Shown piece by piece: positions 49,760 to 59,561 of a DNA stretch of 64,000 nucleotides. The stretch's first letter is position 1. Every line of letters starts with the position of its first letter. Made by a program: the position numbers and the translations under genes. This DNA is from Pseudenterobacter timonensis (lineage in GTDB: Bacteria > Pseudomonadota > Gammaproteobacteria > Enterobacterales > Enterobacteriaceae): assembly GCF_900021175.1 (NCBI RefSeq), contig NZ_FCOP01000012.1, forward strand, positions 62,001-126,000, read 5' to 3'. Below the pieces are notes generated by a model that worked only from the letters and a program-made list of their open reading frames with translations, was not told the DNA's origin and searched no databases.

Positions 49760-50293
49760 TTAATCCTCGTTAACTGCCTTCTGTTCGGCTTTCCTGGCTT
49801 GTACCCGCGCAATCGCAGCGGCGACTGCGGCTTTGCGCGGATCGTCATTGGCGGCAGGCTCGGCTTCCTGATGAGACGCCTTACGCGCCTTCGCCCGGGC
49901 GATGGCGGCTTCTACTGCCGCTTTACGCGGGTCGACCGCTTCGGCTGGCGTCTCTTCCTGCGCGGCCGCCTTGCGGGCTTTAGCGCGGGCGATAGCGGCT
50001 TCTACCGCCGCTTTCCGTGGGTCTAACGCTTCGGCTGGCGTCTCATCCTGTGTAGCCGCCTTGCGGGCTTTAGCGCGGGCGATAGCGGCTTCCACAGCAG
50101 CTTTACGCGGGTCGACCGCTTCGGCTGGCGTCTCTTCCTGCGCGGCTGCCTTGCGGGCTTTAGCGCGGGCAATGGCGGCTTCCACCGCCGCTTTCCGTGG
50201 GTCGACCGCTTCGGCTGGCGTCTCTTCCTGCGTAGCCGCCTTGCGGGCTTTGGCGCGGGCGATAGCGGCTTCTACCGCGGCTTTGCGCGGGTC
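49760..50293 (-). repeat. 90-bp tandem repeats encoding the RsxC tail
   Basis: Five 90-bp units (50204-50293, 50114-50203, 50024-50113, 49934-50023, 49844-49933, in coding order) and a shortened last unit (49760-49843). Each encodes '[19 protein letters not shown]' plus a Gln/Glu/Pro linker. The first four are nearly identical; the fifth and last have diverged, suggesting recent expansion of the inner copies. Confidence 0.93.
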
Positions 50294-51934
50294 GTTCTCC
50301 TGCTGCGCTTTTTCCGCCTGACGGGCGCGGGCCTGGGCCTTACGCGCTTCGCGGGCGGCAATCGCCTCGCTGTTGTCAGGTTTTGCACCGGCTGGAATCA
50401 CGACGGTTTCGGTCGCGCTGGCCTTCTTCTCACGTACGCGGGCCAGGGCAGCCTGAATCGCATCCTGATCTTTCCCGCCCGGCTGGACGGCAGCCTGCTG
50501 ATGACGAGCCTGACGGGCGATTTTTTCGCGTTCAAGTCGCGCCTGACGCGCCTCAAAACGGGCTTTCGCTTCGGCGGCGCGCTTCTCTTCCAGGGAGATA
50601 GCGTAAATTTCCGCTTTCTCCTGGCGGAAGTACTGCACCAGCGGGATGTTGCTCGGGCAGACCCACGCGCAGGCGCCACACTCTATACAGTCGGCCAGGT
50701 TATGCGCGGTGGCCTTATCATGCTGCTGGCCTTTGCTGTACCAGTACAGCTGCTGCGGGAGAAGATCGGCAGGGCAGGCGTCGGCGCAGGCGCTACAGCG
50801 AATGCACCCTTTCTCCTCCTGCTGTTCTCCCATTTCGCTGGCGGAAGGGGCCAGCAGGCAGTTGGTGATTTTGACCACCGGCACATCGAGCCAGGGCAGG
50901 GTAAAGCCCATCAGCGGACCGCCCATGATCACCAGCTGCTCGCTGCCCGGGCAAAAGCCCGCCTGCTCCAGCAGATGGCTGACAGGGGTTCCCAGCCGCG
51001 CCCAGACGTTTCCCGGGCGGGAGACCGATTCGCCGGTGAGTGTGACAACGCGCTCGGTCAGCGGCTCGCCGTCAATAACGGCCCGTTTCACGGCAAAAGC
51101 GGTGCCGACGTTTTGCATCAGCACCCCGATATCAGAGGAGCGCCCGCCGTGCGGCACCTGTTTGCCGGTTAAAATCTGGGTAAGCTGTTTCGCTCCGCCG
51201 GAGGGATATTTGGTCGGGATAACGCGCAGGCTGATATCGTGGCTCCCTGCCAGCACCGCCCGCAGCATGGAAATCGCCTGCGGCTTGTTATCCTCAATGC
51301 CGATCAAGACTTCGCGCGGCTGAAGAATATGGGCAAGGATGCGGATCCCTTCCACAACCTGCGCCGCGCAGTCCTGCATCAGACGATCGTCGGCGGTGAT
51401 ATAGGGTTCGCACTCGGCGGCGTTAATGATTAGCGTCTCAATTTTATCGCCGCCGCCGCGCAGCTTCGCGCCGGTGGGGAAGCCCGCGCCGCCCAGACCC
51501 GCCACGCCAAACTGGTGAATACGCTCAATCAGCGCTTCGCGGCTGTGGGCGCGGTAGTCACTCCAGCCATCGCGATCGATCCATTGGTCCTCGCCGTCGG
51601 GCTCGATCAGGACGCTAAGCTCCGCCAGCGCGGAAGGGTGGGCTACGGTATGAGGCGCAATCGCCGTCACGGTACCGGAGGTGGGGGCATGGACCGGGAG
51701 CATCCGTCCGCGACCCAGGGTCAGAGGCTGACCGCGCAGCACGCGATCTCCTGCCTGCACGCACAGCTCGCCCTCAGCGCCGATGTGCTGTTTGAGCGGG
51801 ATGACAAAGCGACTCGCCAGAGGGATCTGACGCAACGGCGTGCCGCTGGACTGGGTTTTCATCTCCGGCGGATGGATACCGCCGTCGAAATCCCAGATTT
51901 TCTCTTTTCTGAAAGCAGAAAATAACTTAAGCAT
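49760..51934 (-). CDS. rsxC: RsxC, Fe-S and flavin electron-input subunit
   Basis: RsxC is the peripheral NADH-linked subunit of the Rsx complex. The 724-residue protein has an N-terminal RnfC barrel, an NADH/FMN domain with '[19 protein letters not shown]' and two [4Fe-4S] motifs ('[12 protein letters not shown]' and '[12 protein letters not shown]', about residues 375-425). A long Ala/Arg/Lys-rich helical tail of five and a half 30-residue repeats follows. It overlaps rsxB by 8 bases. Repeat copy number is likely variable between strains. Confidence 0.95.
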   Translation of the reverse strand: MLKLFSAFRKEKIWDFDGGIHPPEMKTQSSGTPLRQIPLASRFVIPLKQHIGAEGELCVQAGDRVLRGQPLTLGRGRMLPVHAPTSGTVTAIAPHTVAHPSALAELSVLIEPDGEDQWIDRDGWSDYRAHSREALIERIHQFGVAGLGGAGFPTGAKLRGGGDKIETLIINAAECEPYITADDRLMQDCAAQVVEGIRILAHILQPREVLIGIEDNKPQAISMLRAVLAGSHDISLRVIPTKYPSGGAKQLTQILTGKQVPHGGRSSDIGVLMQNVGTAFAVKRAVIDGEPLTERVVTLTGESVSRPGNVWARLGTPVSHLLEQAGFCPGSEQLVIMGGPLMGFTLPWLDVPVVKITNCLLAPSASEMGEQQEEKGCIRCSACADACPADLLPQQLYWYSKGQQHDKATAHNLADCIECGACAWVCPSNIPLVQYFRQEKAEIYAISLEEKRAAEAKARFEARQARLEREKIARQARHQQAAVQPGGKDQDAIQAALARVREKKASATETVVIPAGAKPDNSEAIAAREARKAQARARQAEKAQQENDPRKAAVEAAIARAKARKAATQEETPAEAVDPRKAAVEAAIARAKARKAAAQEETPAEAVDPRKAAVEAAIARAKARKAATQDETPAEALDPRKAAVEAAIARAKARKAAAQEETPAEAVDPRKAAVEAAIARAKARKASHQEAEPAANDDPRKAAVAAAIARVQARKAEQKAVNED

Positions 51935-52505
51935 GTTGTTCCACAGGAATGATGCGAACCGGAATGGTCTGAAGATCCCATTTCCAGTTATCGGGAGTCG
52001 TTGCGACCGGACGCAGCGTGATGCACTGGGTCGGGCAGGGCGCGACGCAGAGGTTGCAGCCCGTGCAGAGATCCGCCATTACCGTGTGCATGGCGCGCGT
52101 CGCGCCAACGATGGCGTCTACCGGGCAGGCCTGGATGCATTTTGTGCAGCCGATACAGTTGGCTTCATCAATCACCGCCAGCGCGCGGACCGGCTCACGG
52201 GCGCTTTCGTCACCATCTACCGGCTGCGGATCGACGTTAAGCAGCTCGGCGATTTTTAACATCACCGCCTCGCCGCCGGGCGCACAGCGGTTGATGCTTT
52301 CACCCTGTAACCCGACCGCTTCAGCGTAAGGGCGGCAGCCGGGAAAACCGCACTGCCCGCACTGACTCTGCGGCAGCAGCGCGTCGATTTTTTCAACAAC
52401 CGGATCCTCCTCTACCGCAAAGCGGCGCGAGGCATAGCCGAGAATGATGCCAAATACCAGCCCAAGCACGGCGAGCACGGCGATGGCAATCCAGATAGCA
52501 TTCAT
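51927..52505 (-). CDS. rsxB: RsxB, ferredoxin-type subunit of the Rsx complex
   Basis: A 192-residue membrane-anchored iron-sulfur protein. An N-terminal helix is followed by a cluster-binding block '[15 protein letters not shown]' and two [4Fe-4S] ferredoxin motifs '[12 protein letters not shown]' and '[12 protein letters not shown]'. It abuts rsxA (one-base overlap) and overlaps rsxC by 8 bases. Confidence 0.96.
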   Translation of the reverse strand: MNAIWIAIAVLAVLGLVFGIILGYASRRFAVEEDPVVEKIDALLPQSQCGQCGFPGCRPYAEAVGLQGESINRCAPGGEAVMLKIAELLNVDPQPVDGDESAREPVRALAVIDEANCIGCTKCIQACPVDAIVGATRAMHTVMADLCTGCNLCVAPCPTQCITLRPVATTPDNWKWDLQTIPVRIIPVEQHA

Positions 52506-53086
52506 TACAACTTCACCAGACCACTAAAGCCCATAAAGGCCAGAGACATTAAGCCCGCGGTCACCAGCGCGATGGCGTTGCCGCGAAACGGGGCAGGGAC
52601 ATCGGCCACAGCCATACGCTCACGAATGGAGGCGAATAACACCATGACCAGCGAAAAGCCGACCGCAGCGGAAAAACCGTACAGTGCGGATTGCAGGAAA
52701 TTATGCCCAAGGTTGATATTGAGCAGCGCCACGCCGAGCACGGCGCAGTTGGTGGTGATCAGCGGCAGGAATATGCCGAGCAGACGGTAGAGCGCGGGGC
52801 TGGTTTTACGCACCACCATCTCGGTAAATTGCACCACCACGGCGATAACCAGAATAAAGGCCAGCGTGCGCAGATAGGTTAAACCCAGCGGAATCAGGAT
52901 CCAGTTGTCGATCCACCAGGCGCAAACAGAGGCAAGCGTCATAACGAACGTTGTCGCCAGCCCCATGCCCATTGCGGTTTCCAGCTTTTTGGAGACCCCC
53001 ATGAACGGGCACAGGCCGAGGAACTTCACCAGCACGAAGTTGTTAACCAGCACGGTTCCGACAAAGAGCAGAAGATAATCAGTCAT
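52505..53086 (-). CDS. rsxA: RsxA, Rsx complex membrane subunit
   Basis: A 193-residue protein with six membrane segments and the conserved '[20 protein letters not shown]' block, paralogous to RsxE. In Rnf complexes the A/E pair coordinates an Fe-S site in the membrane through conserved cysteines such as the one in 'LGLCPF'. First of the rsxABCDGE genes, 84 bases after ydgK. Confidence 0.95.
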   Translation of the reverse strand: MTDYLLLFVGTVLVNNFVLVKFLGLCPFMGVSKKLETAMGMGLATTFVMTLASVCAWWIDNWILIPLGLTYLRTLAFILVIAVVVQFTEMVVRKTSPALYRLLGIFLPLITTNCAVLGVALLNINLGHNFLQSALYGFSAAVGFSLVMVLFASIRERMAVADVPAPFRGNAIALVTAGLMSLAFMGFSGLVKL

Positions 53087-53170
53087 TATTGAGCATTAAG
53101 CCTGAAATGAAAAAAGCCGCCTATTATCGGATAAACCACAACGGGCGACAACAGGTTAACTGTAAGGTTA

Positions 53171-53611
53171 TTACGGATTCACAAAGGTCTTTTTTACACG
53201 CTCAGCGCGGCGAAAATAGGGGGCGAAAAGCGCAGCCGCCAACAGCGGAAACAGCAGCTGGCGCACGGCCAGGCCGTCAGAAACCGGTGAAAATGCAAAG
53301 GCTTTCAGCGCCAGGAGCACCGAGATAAGCAGCCAGATAATATAGTGTTTCGGCACGCTTTTACGACGCTTGAAAAAAGCGATGGTCAGCCAGAGCGTAT
53401 AGTACCACATCGCGATAGCGCAGGCGAAGGAGATAAACCACAGGGCAATATTCAGGGTATTCTGAGCCGTCAGGTTTTTTAAGGCCTGCGGCGTGATAAG
53501 GGCCGTGGAATAGAGCAGCAGCGCCAGCGAGGCGCTTAATAATGCCACCAGCAGCCAGGCCAGCGGGGCAATTAACCAGCCTCCGATTCTTTCTCCAGAT
53601 GTTGGCGTCAT
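53171..53611 (-). CDS. ydgK: YdgK, DUF2569 inner-membrane protein
   Basis: A 146-residue protein with four hydrophobic segments ('LIAPLAWLLVALLSASLALL', 'ALWFISFACAIAMWYYTLW', 'HYIIWLLISVLLALKAFAF', then a shorter one). It precedes rsxA and is co-transcribed with rsx in E. coli. Function unknown. Confidence 0.88.
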   Translation of the reverse strand: MTPTSGERIGGWLIAPLAWLLVALLSASLALLLYSTALITPQALKNLTAQNTLNIALWFISFACAIAMWYYTLWLTIAFFKRRKSVPKHYIIWLLISVLLALKAFAFSPVSDGLAVRQLLFPLLAAALFAPYFRRAERVKKTFVNP

Positions 53612-53696
53612 TTTGTCTCCCGTAAATCAGCGCGAAAAGGGGTCAGGCCGTGAAGCCGGGCGTGAGTATATAACATTTCGCGCCGATGGCGACCCT

Positions 53697-53912
53697 TCAG
53701 AGCACATAGCGCCAGACCGATTTCGGCACCTCGCCGATATTGTACAAACGGCCGCCGGAAACCAGCTCCGCGCGACGATGATCCGCAGCCCGATACATCT
53801 TGATAATCTCCTGGCTATCGGTCAGGGTGTAGTTAAGGTGATCAAAGAGTTTTTCAAGATTCTCAAGGGAACTAATTTTGCGAAACTTTAATAAATAGTC
53901 CTGAACGGTCAT
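53697..53912 (-). CDS. cnu: Cnu (YdgT), Hha-family H-NS/StpA partner
   Basis: Cnu is an Hha-like modulator that binds H-NS and StpA and also an oriC site. The start at 53912 ('[20 protein letters not shown]') gives the family length of 71 residues; the frame is open 46 codons upstream but this part matches no family. The Hha core '[18 protein letters not shown]' is intact. Confidence 0.95.
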   Translation of the reverse strand: MTVQDYLLKFRKISSLENLEKLFDHLNYTLTDSQEIIKMYRAADHRRAELVSGGRLYNIGEVPKSVWRYVL

Positions 53913-54027
53913 TAATACGCTTCCATATAAAAGTAAGTCATACCCGCAGGGTAATTCGATTGAATAATAATCGGATAAATGAATAACAAACGGAGTGCCG
54001 AAAGGCACATTTTTTGTTGGATTAAAC

Positions 54028-54044
54028 CGGCGCCTTGTGGCGCC
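54028..54044 (-). other. GC hairpin between blr and cnu
   Basis: GGCGCC and GGCGCC around a 4-5 base loop in the 196-bp blr-cnu gap. It is followed on the minus strand by 'GGTTTAATCC', so it could be a weak blr terminator. Confidence 0.4.
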
Positions 54045-54108
54045 TGGCATGAAGGTTATCGCTGTTCAGACAGGCTGGCAATAACGAGCAGGCCTGCGGC
54101 AGAGCAGC

Positions 54109-54246
54109 TTACTTCGGATGGGCTACCTGGACAGGCTCAGGGGGATGATAGTTGTCGATATGGCTGGCGACGCCCAGCAAAATGACGGAGATCCCTAATA
54201 CAATCCAGCCCGCTAATTCAATGATCCGATTGATGATTGCAGTCAT
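54109..54246 (-). CDS. blr: Blr, small membrane divisome-associated protein
   Basis: Blr is a single-membrane-segment protein that affects beta-lactam tolerance and interacts with divisome proteins in E. coli. The frame gives 45 residues with 'RIIELAGWIVLGISVILLGV' as the membrane segment. The N-terminus 'MTAII' is a few residues longer than E. coli (41 aa), because the E. coli start position lacks a Met here. The C-terminal tail is His/Pro-rich. Confidence 0.85.
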   Translation of the reverse strand: MTAIINRIIELAGWIVLGISVILLGVASHIDNYHPPEPVQVAHPK

Positions 54247-54468
54247 AATTCTGTTGTCATTTGTCCATAAATACAGAAGATAAATGTTACAGTGGGGTCG
54301 CGCTGTCGACAAGGGCTTTGCACAGGGATTTAGTCTGATAATTTAGTAAGTTATGAAGATGTAATAAAACCATGAGACAACCCCTGTGGGTGAATGAGAT
54401 GCCACGCGGTTGCGTCAACCACCCTCCTGGCGTAAAAATCGGCTCAGGAGACGACGAGAGGCGAAGAG

Positions 54469-55539
54469 ATGAGTGAAAATATCCGAGTAGGATTAATAGG
54501 TTATGGGTATGCCAGTAAAACGTTTCACGCCCCGCTGATTGCAGGCACGGCGGGAATGACGCTGGCGGCGGTCTCCAGTAGCGATGCGGCAAAGGTACAG
54601 GCGGACTGGCCGGGCGTGCCCGTTGTTTCTGAACCAAAGCATCTGTTTAACGATCCTAATATCGATTTAATCGTCATACCGACTCCGAATGATACCCATT
54701 TCCCGCTGGCGAAAGCGGCGCTGGAGGCGGGAAAACATGTGGTGGTCGATAAGCCATTTACCGTGACGTTGTCACAGGCGCGTGAACTGGACGCGCTGGC
54801 GAAAAGCCTGGGACGTCTGCTGTCGGTATTCCATAACCGCCGACGTCTGCTGTCGGTATTCCATAACCGCCGCTGGGACAGCGATTTCCTGACGGTGAAA
54901 GCGCTGCTTGAGGAGGGCATTCTGGGCGAAGTGGCTTTCTTTGAATCGCACTTTGACCGTTTCCGTCCGCAGGTGCGCGACCGCTGGCGCGAACAGGCGG
55001 GGCCGGGCAGCGGCATCTGGTACGATCTGGCGCCGCACCTCCTCGACCAGGCCGTCAATCTTTTTGGCCTGCCGGTGAGCGTGACGGTGGACCTGGCGCA
55101 ACTTCGCCCGGGTGCACAGGCAACAGATTATTTTCACGCCATTCTCAGCTACCCGCAGCGTCGCGTGGTGCTACACGGCACGCTACTGGCGGCGGCTGAA
55201 TCGGCCCGCTATATCATCCATGGCACCCGCGGCAGCTACGTCAAGTATGGCCTCGATCCGCAGGAGGAGAGGCTGAAAAGCGGCGAGCGGCCGCCCCAGC
55301 AGGAGTGGGGTTATGACATGCGCGACGGCATTCTGACGCGTATGGAAGGGGACGAGCAGATCGAGGAGAGCTGGCTCACGCGGCCGGGCAACTACCCGGC
55401 CTATTATGCGGCGATCCGCGATGCCCTTAACGGGGTGGGAGAAAACCCGGTACCAGCAAGCCAGGCGATACAGATTATGGAGCTGATCGAGCTGGGCATT
55501 GAGTCGGCAAAACAGCGGGCAACGCTCTCCCTGGCCTGA
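54469..55539 (+). CDS. ydgJ: YdgJ, GFO/IDH/MocA-family oxidoreductase
   Basis: An NAD(P)-dependent dehydrogenase-like protein, substrate unknown. The N-terminal Rossmann motif is 'VGLIGYGYASKTFHAP'; the family 'EKP'-type motif is 'HVVVDKPFTVT'. It has 356 residues, ten more than E. coli YdgJ (346). The extra ten come from an exact 30-bp tandem duplication at 54812-54871 (repeating 'RRLLSVFHNR'). The insert follows the catalytic lysine by about 25 residues and could disturb the fold. Confidence 0.92.
   Translation: MSENIRVGLIGYGYASKTFHAPLIAGTAGMTLAAVSSSDAAKVQADWPGVPVVSEPKHLFNDPNIDLIVIPTPNDTHFPLAKAALEAGKHVVVDKPFTVTLSQARELDALAKSLGRLLSVFHNRRRLLSVFHNRRWDSDFLTVKALLEEGILGEVAFFESHFDRFRPQVRDRWREQAGPGSGIWYDLAPHLLDQAVNLFGLPVSVTVDLAQLRPGAQATDYFHAILSYPQRRVVLHGTLLAAAESARYIIHGTRGSYVKYGLDPQEERLKSGERPPQQEWGYDMRDGILTRMEGDEQIEESWLTRPGNYPAYYAAIRDALNGVGENPVPASQAIQIMELIELGIESAKQRATLSLA
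54812..54871 (+). repeat. Exact 30-bp tandem duplication inside ydgJ
   Basis: Two identical 30-base units (54812-54841 and 54842-54871) keep the reading frame. No such repeat occurs in the family as I recall it, so it looks like a recent slippage or unequal-exchange event, or an assembly artefact. Confidence 0.96.
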
Positions 55540-55546
55540 GATGAAG

Positions 55547-55569
55547 CGGGTGGCGCGCTGCGCCACCCG
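55547..55569. repeat. Palindrome between ydgJ and add (REP-like)
   Basis: CGGGTGGCGC-GCT-GCGCCACCCG, followed by 'gcc'. The composition is like enterobacterial REP sequences (CCGGGTGGCG...). It lies between convergent genes and may act as a weak terminator or mRNA stabiliser; no T tract. Confidence 0.5.
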
Positions 55570-55574
55570 GCCCC

Positions 55575-56576
55575 TTAGCTGCGGGCGACCTTATCACGCA
55601 ACGCCTGCTTCTCAGCGGGCGTTAAGAACGCCATCTCCAGACCGTTAATCTGCGCCTGACGGATCTGCTCCCGGCTCAGTCCTGCCTGCGGTGCGGCGAT
55701 ATTATATTCATGAATAATGTCGACCCCCTGTACCGCTGGATCGTCGGTATTCAGGGAGGCCAGCACTCCATGCTCGAGGAACGTTTTAAGCGGATGCGCC
55801 GCCAGCGACGAAACGGTGCTGGTCTGAATATTGGAGGTGAGGCAGGATTCAATACCGATACGCTGCTGTGCCAGGAAATCCATCAGCGCGGGATCTTCCA
55901 CCGCCTTCACACCGTGGCCGATGCGTTCGGCGCCCAGCTCACGAATTGCCTGCCAGATGCTCTCCGGGCCCGCCGCTTCCCCCGCGTGAACCGTGATATG
56001 CCAGCCAGCGTCGCGGGCACGATTAAAGTGCGACAGGAAGAGGCTGCCGGGGAAGCCCAGCTCGTCGCCCGCGAGGTCGATGGCGGCGATCCTGTCGCGA
56101 TGGGCGAGAAGCGCTTCCAGCTCCTGCAGGCAGGCTGATTCACCAAAGGTGCGGCTCATAATACCGATCAGGCGGGCCTGAACGTCGAACGCGGCGCACC
56201 CCTGGCGAACCCCTTCGATAACGGCTTCCACCACACCGGCAACCGGCAGACCGTGGTTCATCGCCATATAGCCCGGCGAAAAGCGCAGCTCAACGTAGTG
56301 CAGGCCGTTGCGTGCCGCGTCTTCAATATTTTCAAACGCCACGCGGCGGCAGGCATCCAGCGTTGCCAGTACCTTTACGCCCCAGTCGAGTTTACTCAAA
56401 AAATGCACCAGATCCGGCTCGCTGGCGGTGACCTGCACGTGAGGGATAAGCGATTCAAGGCTCTCTGCCGGGAGGGGTAAATTATACTGGCGGCCAAGAT
56501 CGAGGATGGTTTGGGCGCGGATGTTGCCGTCAAGATGACGATGGATATCGGTCAGGGGAAGGCTTAAGTCAATCAT
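55575..56576 (-). CDS. add: Adenosine deaminase
   Basis: Add converts adenosine and deoxyadenosine to inosine forms in purine salvage. The 333-residue TIM barrel has the zinc ligands in '[13 protein letters not shown]', '[13 protein letters not shown]' and Asp in '[13 protein letters not shown]'. It lies between malY and ydgJ as in E. coli. An inverted repeat and a TATAAT lie upstream. Confidence 0.97.
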   Translation of the reverse strand: MIDLSLPLTDIHRHLDGNIRAQTILDLGRQYNLPLPAESLESLIPHVQVTASEPDLVHFLSKLDWGVKVLATLDACRRVAFENIEDAARNGLHYVELRFSPGYMAMNHGLPVAGVVEAVIEGVRQGCAAFDVQARLIGIMSRTFGESACLQELEALLAHRDRIAAIDLAGDELGFPGSLFLSHFNRARDAGWHITVHAGEAAGPESIWQAIRELGAERIGHGVKAVEDPALMDFLAQQRIGIESCLTSNIQTSTVSSLAAHPLKTFLEHGVLASLNTDDPAVQGVDIIHEYNIAAPQAGLSREQIRQAQINGLEMAFLTPAEKQALRDKVARS

Positions 56577-56638
56577 GGTCGCACTCTTTTTTGGTTACAG
56601 TGCGCCATATTATAAAAACATTTCACGGTAAAAATCTA

Positions 56639-56668
56639 TTTGCGCAATAGAATAATCCATTGCGCAAA
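56639..56668. repeat. Inverted repeat between malY and add
   Basis: Perfect 10-bp arms TTTGCGCAAT (56639-56648) and ATTGCGCAAA (56659-56668) with a 10-base spacer. It lies 4 bases after the malY stop and about 25 bases upstream of a TATAAT (56609-56614, minus strand) of add. It could terminate malY or be an operator of add. Confidence 0.7.
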
Positions 56669-56672
56669 CGGA

Positions 56673-57845
56673 TCAGCGCAACGCGTTAATAGCCGCAATC
56701 AGCCGCTGCACCCCCTGTTCAAGTTTGCTGCGCGGACAGCCCGCGTTCAGGCGAACAAATCCTTTTCCTTCAACGCCATAGGTCGTTCCCGGCATGATGG
56801 CCACTTTTTGCCGCTCAATCAGCTCTTTTTGCAGCGCTTCGTCGTTAATCTTCAGCGGGCGAAGATCGATCCACGCCAGATAGGTCGCCTCTGGCGGCTG
56901 CCAGTTAAGCTCAGGGAAAGCGGCGTTAAGCTGCTCTGCCACGTAACGCAGATTCGCCTCCAGGTAGTGACGCAGCGCGTCAAGCCAGGCTTCGCCCTGC
57001 TGATAGGCGGCAATATGGGCCACCAGAGCGAGCACCGAGGGAGAGGAGAGCCCGTCGCGACCCTTCAGCGCCTGCAGATAAGCGGCGCGGCTCGCGTCAT
57101 CGCCTATCAGCCCGTACGCGCCGGTGAGCGCGGGAATATTAAAGCTCTTGGAGCCGGAGGTGAGCAGCGCCCATCTTCCCTTCGCCACCTCGCACCAGGG
57201 AATATGACGATGGTCGCCCCACGTCATATCCATATGAATTTCATCGCTGATCACCGCCACATTATGGCGGGAACAGAGATCCGCCATTGTTTGCAGCTCC
57301 TCGCGCGTCCAGACTTTACCGGTGGGATTTTGCGGGCTGCACAGCAGGAGCACCTTATTTTCCGGCCTGGCGAGGGCGGCTTCCAGCTTGCTCATGTCGC
57401 TAAACCAGCCGTTGTCGTTTTTTTCCATCGGCACAGGCACGAGGCGACACTGGTTGCCCTCCACTGCTTTATAAAAGGCGTCATAGGCGGGGGTATGGAT
57501 GACGATGCCATCCCCCGGTTTGGTCCAGATACGGACCAGTTCAGAAACCATATAGATAACCGACGGGCCATAAACGAGGCTCTCTTTATCAATATGGCTG
57601 TCGAAACGCTGTACAAACCAGCGCGCGACGGCCTGCAGAAATTCGTCATTCTTCCAGCGGCTGTAGCCAAAGACGCCATGACGGATACGTTCATGCAGCG
57701 CCTCAATGATGCAGGGCGCGGTGGCGAAATCCATATCTGAAATGGTAAAGGGCAGCAGATCGGCTGCGCCAAAGCGGTCCGCAACGTAGTCCCATTGCGT
57801 GCACCAGGTACCGTGGCGATCTACCGTGCGCGAAAAATCAAACAT
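56673..57845 (-). CDS. malY: MalY, PLP-dependent beta-cystathionase and MalT antagonist
   Basis: MalY is a C-S lyase that also binds and represses MalT. The 390-residue protein has the PLP lysine in 'SGSKSFNIPALTGAYGL' and Asp in 'NVAVISDEIHMDMTWGDH'. 'SPQNPTGKVWTREEL' is a conserved fold type I block. Downstream of malX, in the MalI-controlled unit. Confidence 0.95.
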   Translation of the reverse strand: MFDFSRTVDRHGTWCTQWDYVADRFGAADLLPFTISDMDFATAPCIIEALHERIRHGVFGYSRWKNDEFLQAVARWFVQRFDSHIDKESLVYGPSVIYMVSELVRIWTKPGDGIVIHTPAYDAFYKAVEGNQCRLVPVPMEKNDNGWFSDMSKLEAALARPENKVLLLCSPQNPTGKVWTREELQTMADLCSRHNVAVISDEIHMDMTWGDHRHIPWCEVAKGRWALLTSGSKSFNIPALTGAYGLIGDDASRAAYLQALKGRDGLSSPSVLALVAHIAAYQQGEAWLDALRHYLEANLRYVAEQLNAAFPELNWQPPEATYLAWIDLRPLKINDEALQKELIERQKVAIMPGTTYGVEGKGFVRLNAGCPRSKLEQGVQRLIAAINALR

Positions 57846-57865
57846 ACTCGTTCCTTTAAAGAGAG

Positions 57866-57887
57866 GCCCCCTTACGCAAAAGGGGGC
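57866..57887 (-). other. Intercistronic hairpin between malX and malY
   Basis: Stem GCCCCCTT/AAGGGGGC with a 6-base loop in the 48-bp gap. There is no adequate T tract ('TCTCTTTAAAGG' follows), so it probably affects mRNA stability or partial attenuation. Confidence 0.5.
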
Positions 57888-57893
57888 GAATCA

Positions 57894-59486
57894 TCAGGCT
57901 TCCACCGTGCGCATCAGGGTGGCCATTTCATCTTTCACCGACTGGACCTGCGGGCCAATGACCACCTGCAGGTTGTGCTGGTTAAGCTGTACCACGCCAA
58001 TGGCGCGGTTGGCCTTAAGGGCGTTGGTGTCCACCCGCGACATATCTTTCACCGACAGACGCAGGCGGGTGATGCAGTTATCCAGCGTGGTAATGTTCTC
58101 CGCGCCGCCCAGCGCCGCCAGAATCGCCGGTACATTGTAGCCGGACTTGCCGGTCGGGCCGGCAACCACCTGCTCAATGTTGCTGGCGACATCGAGGTCA
58201 CGTCCCGGCGTTTTGAGGTTAAAGCGGGTAATGGCAAAGCGGAAGATGCCATAGTAAGCCGCAAACCAGACGGCGGCGACCACCGGGACCATATACCACC
58301 TGGTCGACAGGCCATGCAGGATGCCGAACACCACAAAGTCGATCACGTTGCCGTCGGTGTTGCCGATGGTAACGCCCAGCACGGCCATGATGGTAAAGCC
58401 CAGACCGGTGAGCAGCGCATGGATAACATAGAGGACCGGCGCCACGAAAAGGAAGAGGAACTCCAGCGGTTCGGTGGTGCCGCCCACCACGCAGGCGATA
58501 ACGCCGGAAATCAGCAGTCCTTTAATTTTATGACGGTTTTCTGGGCGCGCGCAGTGATACATCGCCAGTGCCGCGCCCGGCAGGCCGCCCAGGAAGGCGG
58601 GCATTTTACCCTGCGACAGGAAGCGGGTGGCGCTTTCCGCAAAACCGTGGGTGGTCGGGCAGCTGAGCTGCGCCTGGAAGATAGTCAGCGCCCCGCTGAC
58701 GGTATTACCGCAGACATCCATAGTGCCGCCCGCTTCGGTAAAGCGGATCAGCGCCACCAGGATATGGTGCAGGCCGAACGGCAGCAGCAGACGTTCGCCG
58801 GTGCCGAATACCATTGGCCCAAATTCACCCGCGCTGTTAATGGCATGCCCCAGCCCGTTAATGCCCATGGCAAATACCGGCCAGATCAGCGGGATGGCCA
58901 GACCGACCAGCCCCATCACCACGGTAGTGATAATCGGCACAAAACGGGTGCCGCCGAAAAAGGCCAGCGCATCGGGCAGGCGGATAGTGTGGAACCGTTC
59001 ATGCAGCAGCCAGACGATCACGCCGGCAATCACCGCCCCGAGAATACCGGTATCAATCGACTGGATACCGAGAATACTCTGGATGTTGTTGGCCTTCAGG
59101 ATAGCCGCATCGGTGGTGGGCAGAATACCTTTGGCGGTCAGCCAGAAGTTTACCGCCAGGTTCATCACCGCGTAGCCGACAAAGCCGGCAAAGGCCGCGA
59201 CGCCCTTGTTTTCACGCGCCAGCCCCAGCGGAATGGCGATACAGAACATCACCGGCAGGAAGCTAAAGGCGAATGAACCGACCTTGCTCATCCAGATAAA
59301 GATCGCCTGTAAAAAAGGGGTATTGAGCGCCGGGATCAGGGTGGTGACATCGTGGCTGCTGAGTGAGCTGCCGATGCCGAGCATAATGCCGCAAAAAGAG
59401 AGCAGAGCGACCGGCAGCATAAAGGTCTTGCCAAGCTGCTGGAAAAACTCCCATAACGTGATTTTTGGTGTAGTTTTGGCCGTCAT
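57894..59486 (-). CDS. malX: MalX, PTS enzyme IICB of the glucose/maltose type
   Basis: A phosphotransferase-system permease able to take up maltose and glucose. The 530-residue protein has an EIIC domain (about ten membrane segments, including 'GGTTEPLEFLFLFVAPVLY') and a C-terminal EIIB domain with the phosphorylation cysteine in 'ITTLDNCITRLRLSV'. Divergent from malI, with two MalI operators in the intergenic region. Confidence 0.95.
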   Translation of the reverse strand: MTAKTTPKITLWEFFQQLGKTFMLPVALLSFCGIMLGIGSSLSSHDVTTLIPALNTPFLQAIFIWMSKVGSFAFSFLPVMFCIAIPLGLARENKGVAAFAGFVGYAVMNLAVNFWLTAKGILPTTDAAILKANNIQSILGIQSIDTGILGAVIAGVIVWLLHERFHTIRLPDALAFFGGTRFVPIITTVVMGLVGLAIPLIWPVFAMGINGLGHAINSAGEFGPMVFGTGERLLLPFGLHHILVALIRFTEAGGTMDVCGNTVSGALTIFQAQLSCPTTHGFAESATRFLSQGKMPAFLGGLPGAALAMYHCARPENRHKIKGLLISGVIACVVGGTTEPLEFLFLFVAPVLYVIHALLTGLGFTIMAVLGVTIGNTDGNVIDFVVFGILHGLSTRWYMVPVVAAVWFAAYYGIFRFAITRFNLKTPGRDLDVASNIEQVVAGPTGKSGYNVPAILAALGGAENITTLDNCITRLRLSVKDMSRVDTNALKANRAIGVVQLNQHNLQVVIGPQVQSVKDEMATLMRTVEA

Positions 59487-59536
59487 AAAACGACTCCTTA
59501 TAGGGTTAAGGCTGTGTCATACTAACGGAACGAGAA

Positions 59537-59552
59537 GATAAAACGTTTTATC
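59537..59552. promoter_or_regulatory. MalI operator proximal to malX
   Basis: GATAAAACGTTTTATC is a perfect 16-bp palindrome, identical to the known MalI operator. It lies 50 bases before the malX start. Confidence 0.9.
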
Positions 59553-59561
59553 AAACTTTAG

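Noticed and set aside
49760..50293. Regularly spaced repeats as a CRISPR-like array
   Set aside because: Units are contiguous, in frame and protein-coding; there are no spacers.
49902..50321. 139-codon repetitive frame antisense to rsxC
   Set aside because: It is the shadow of the RsxC 30-residue repeats; the minus-strand product matches the family and carries Fe-S motifs.
53913..54050. 46-codon N-terminal extension of cnu
   Set aside because: The 71-residue form equals the family length and the extension matches nothing.
53913..54108. A ydgU-like micro-protein between cnu and blr
   Set aside because: No frame there resembles the short hydrophobic E. coli YdgU with a ribosome-binding site.
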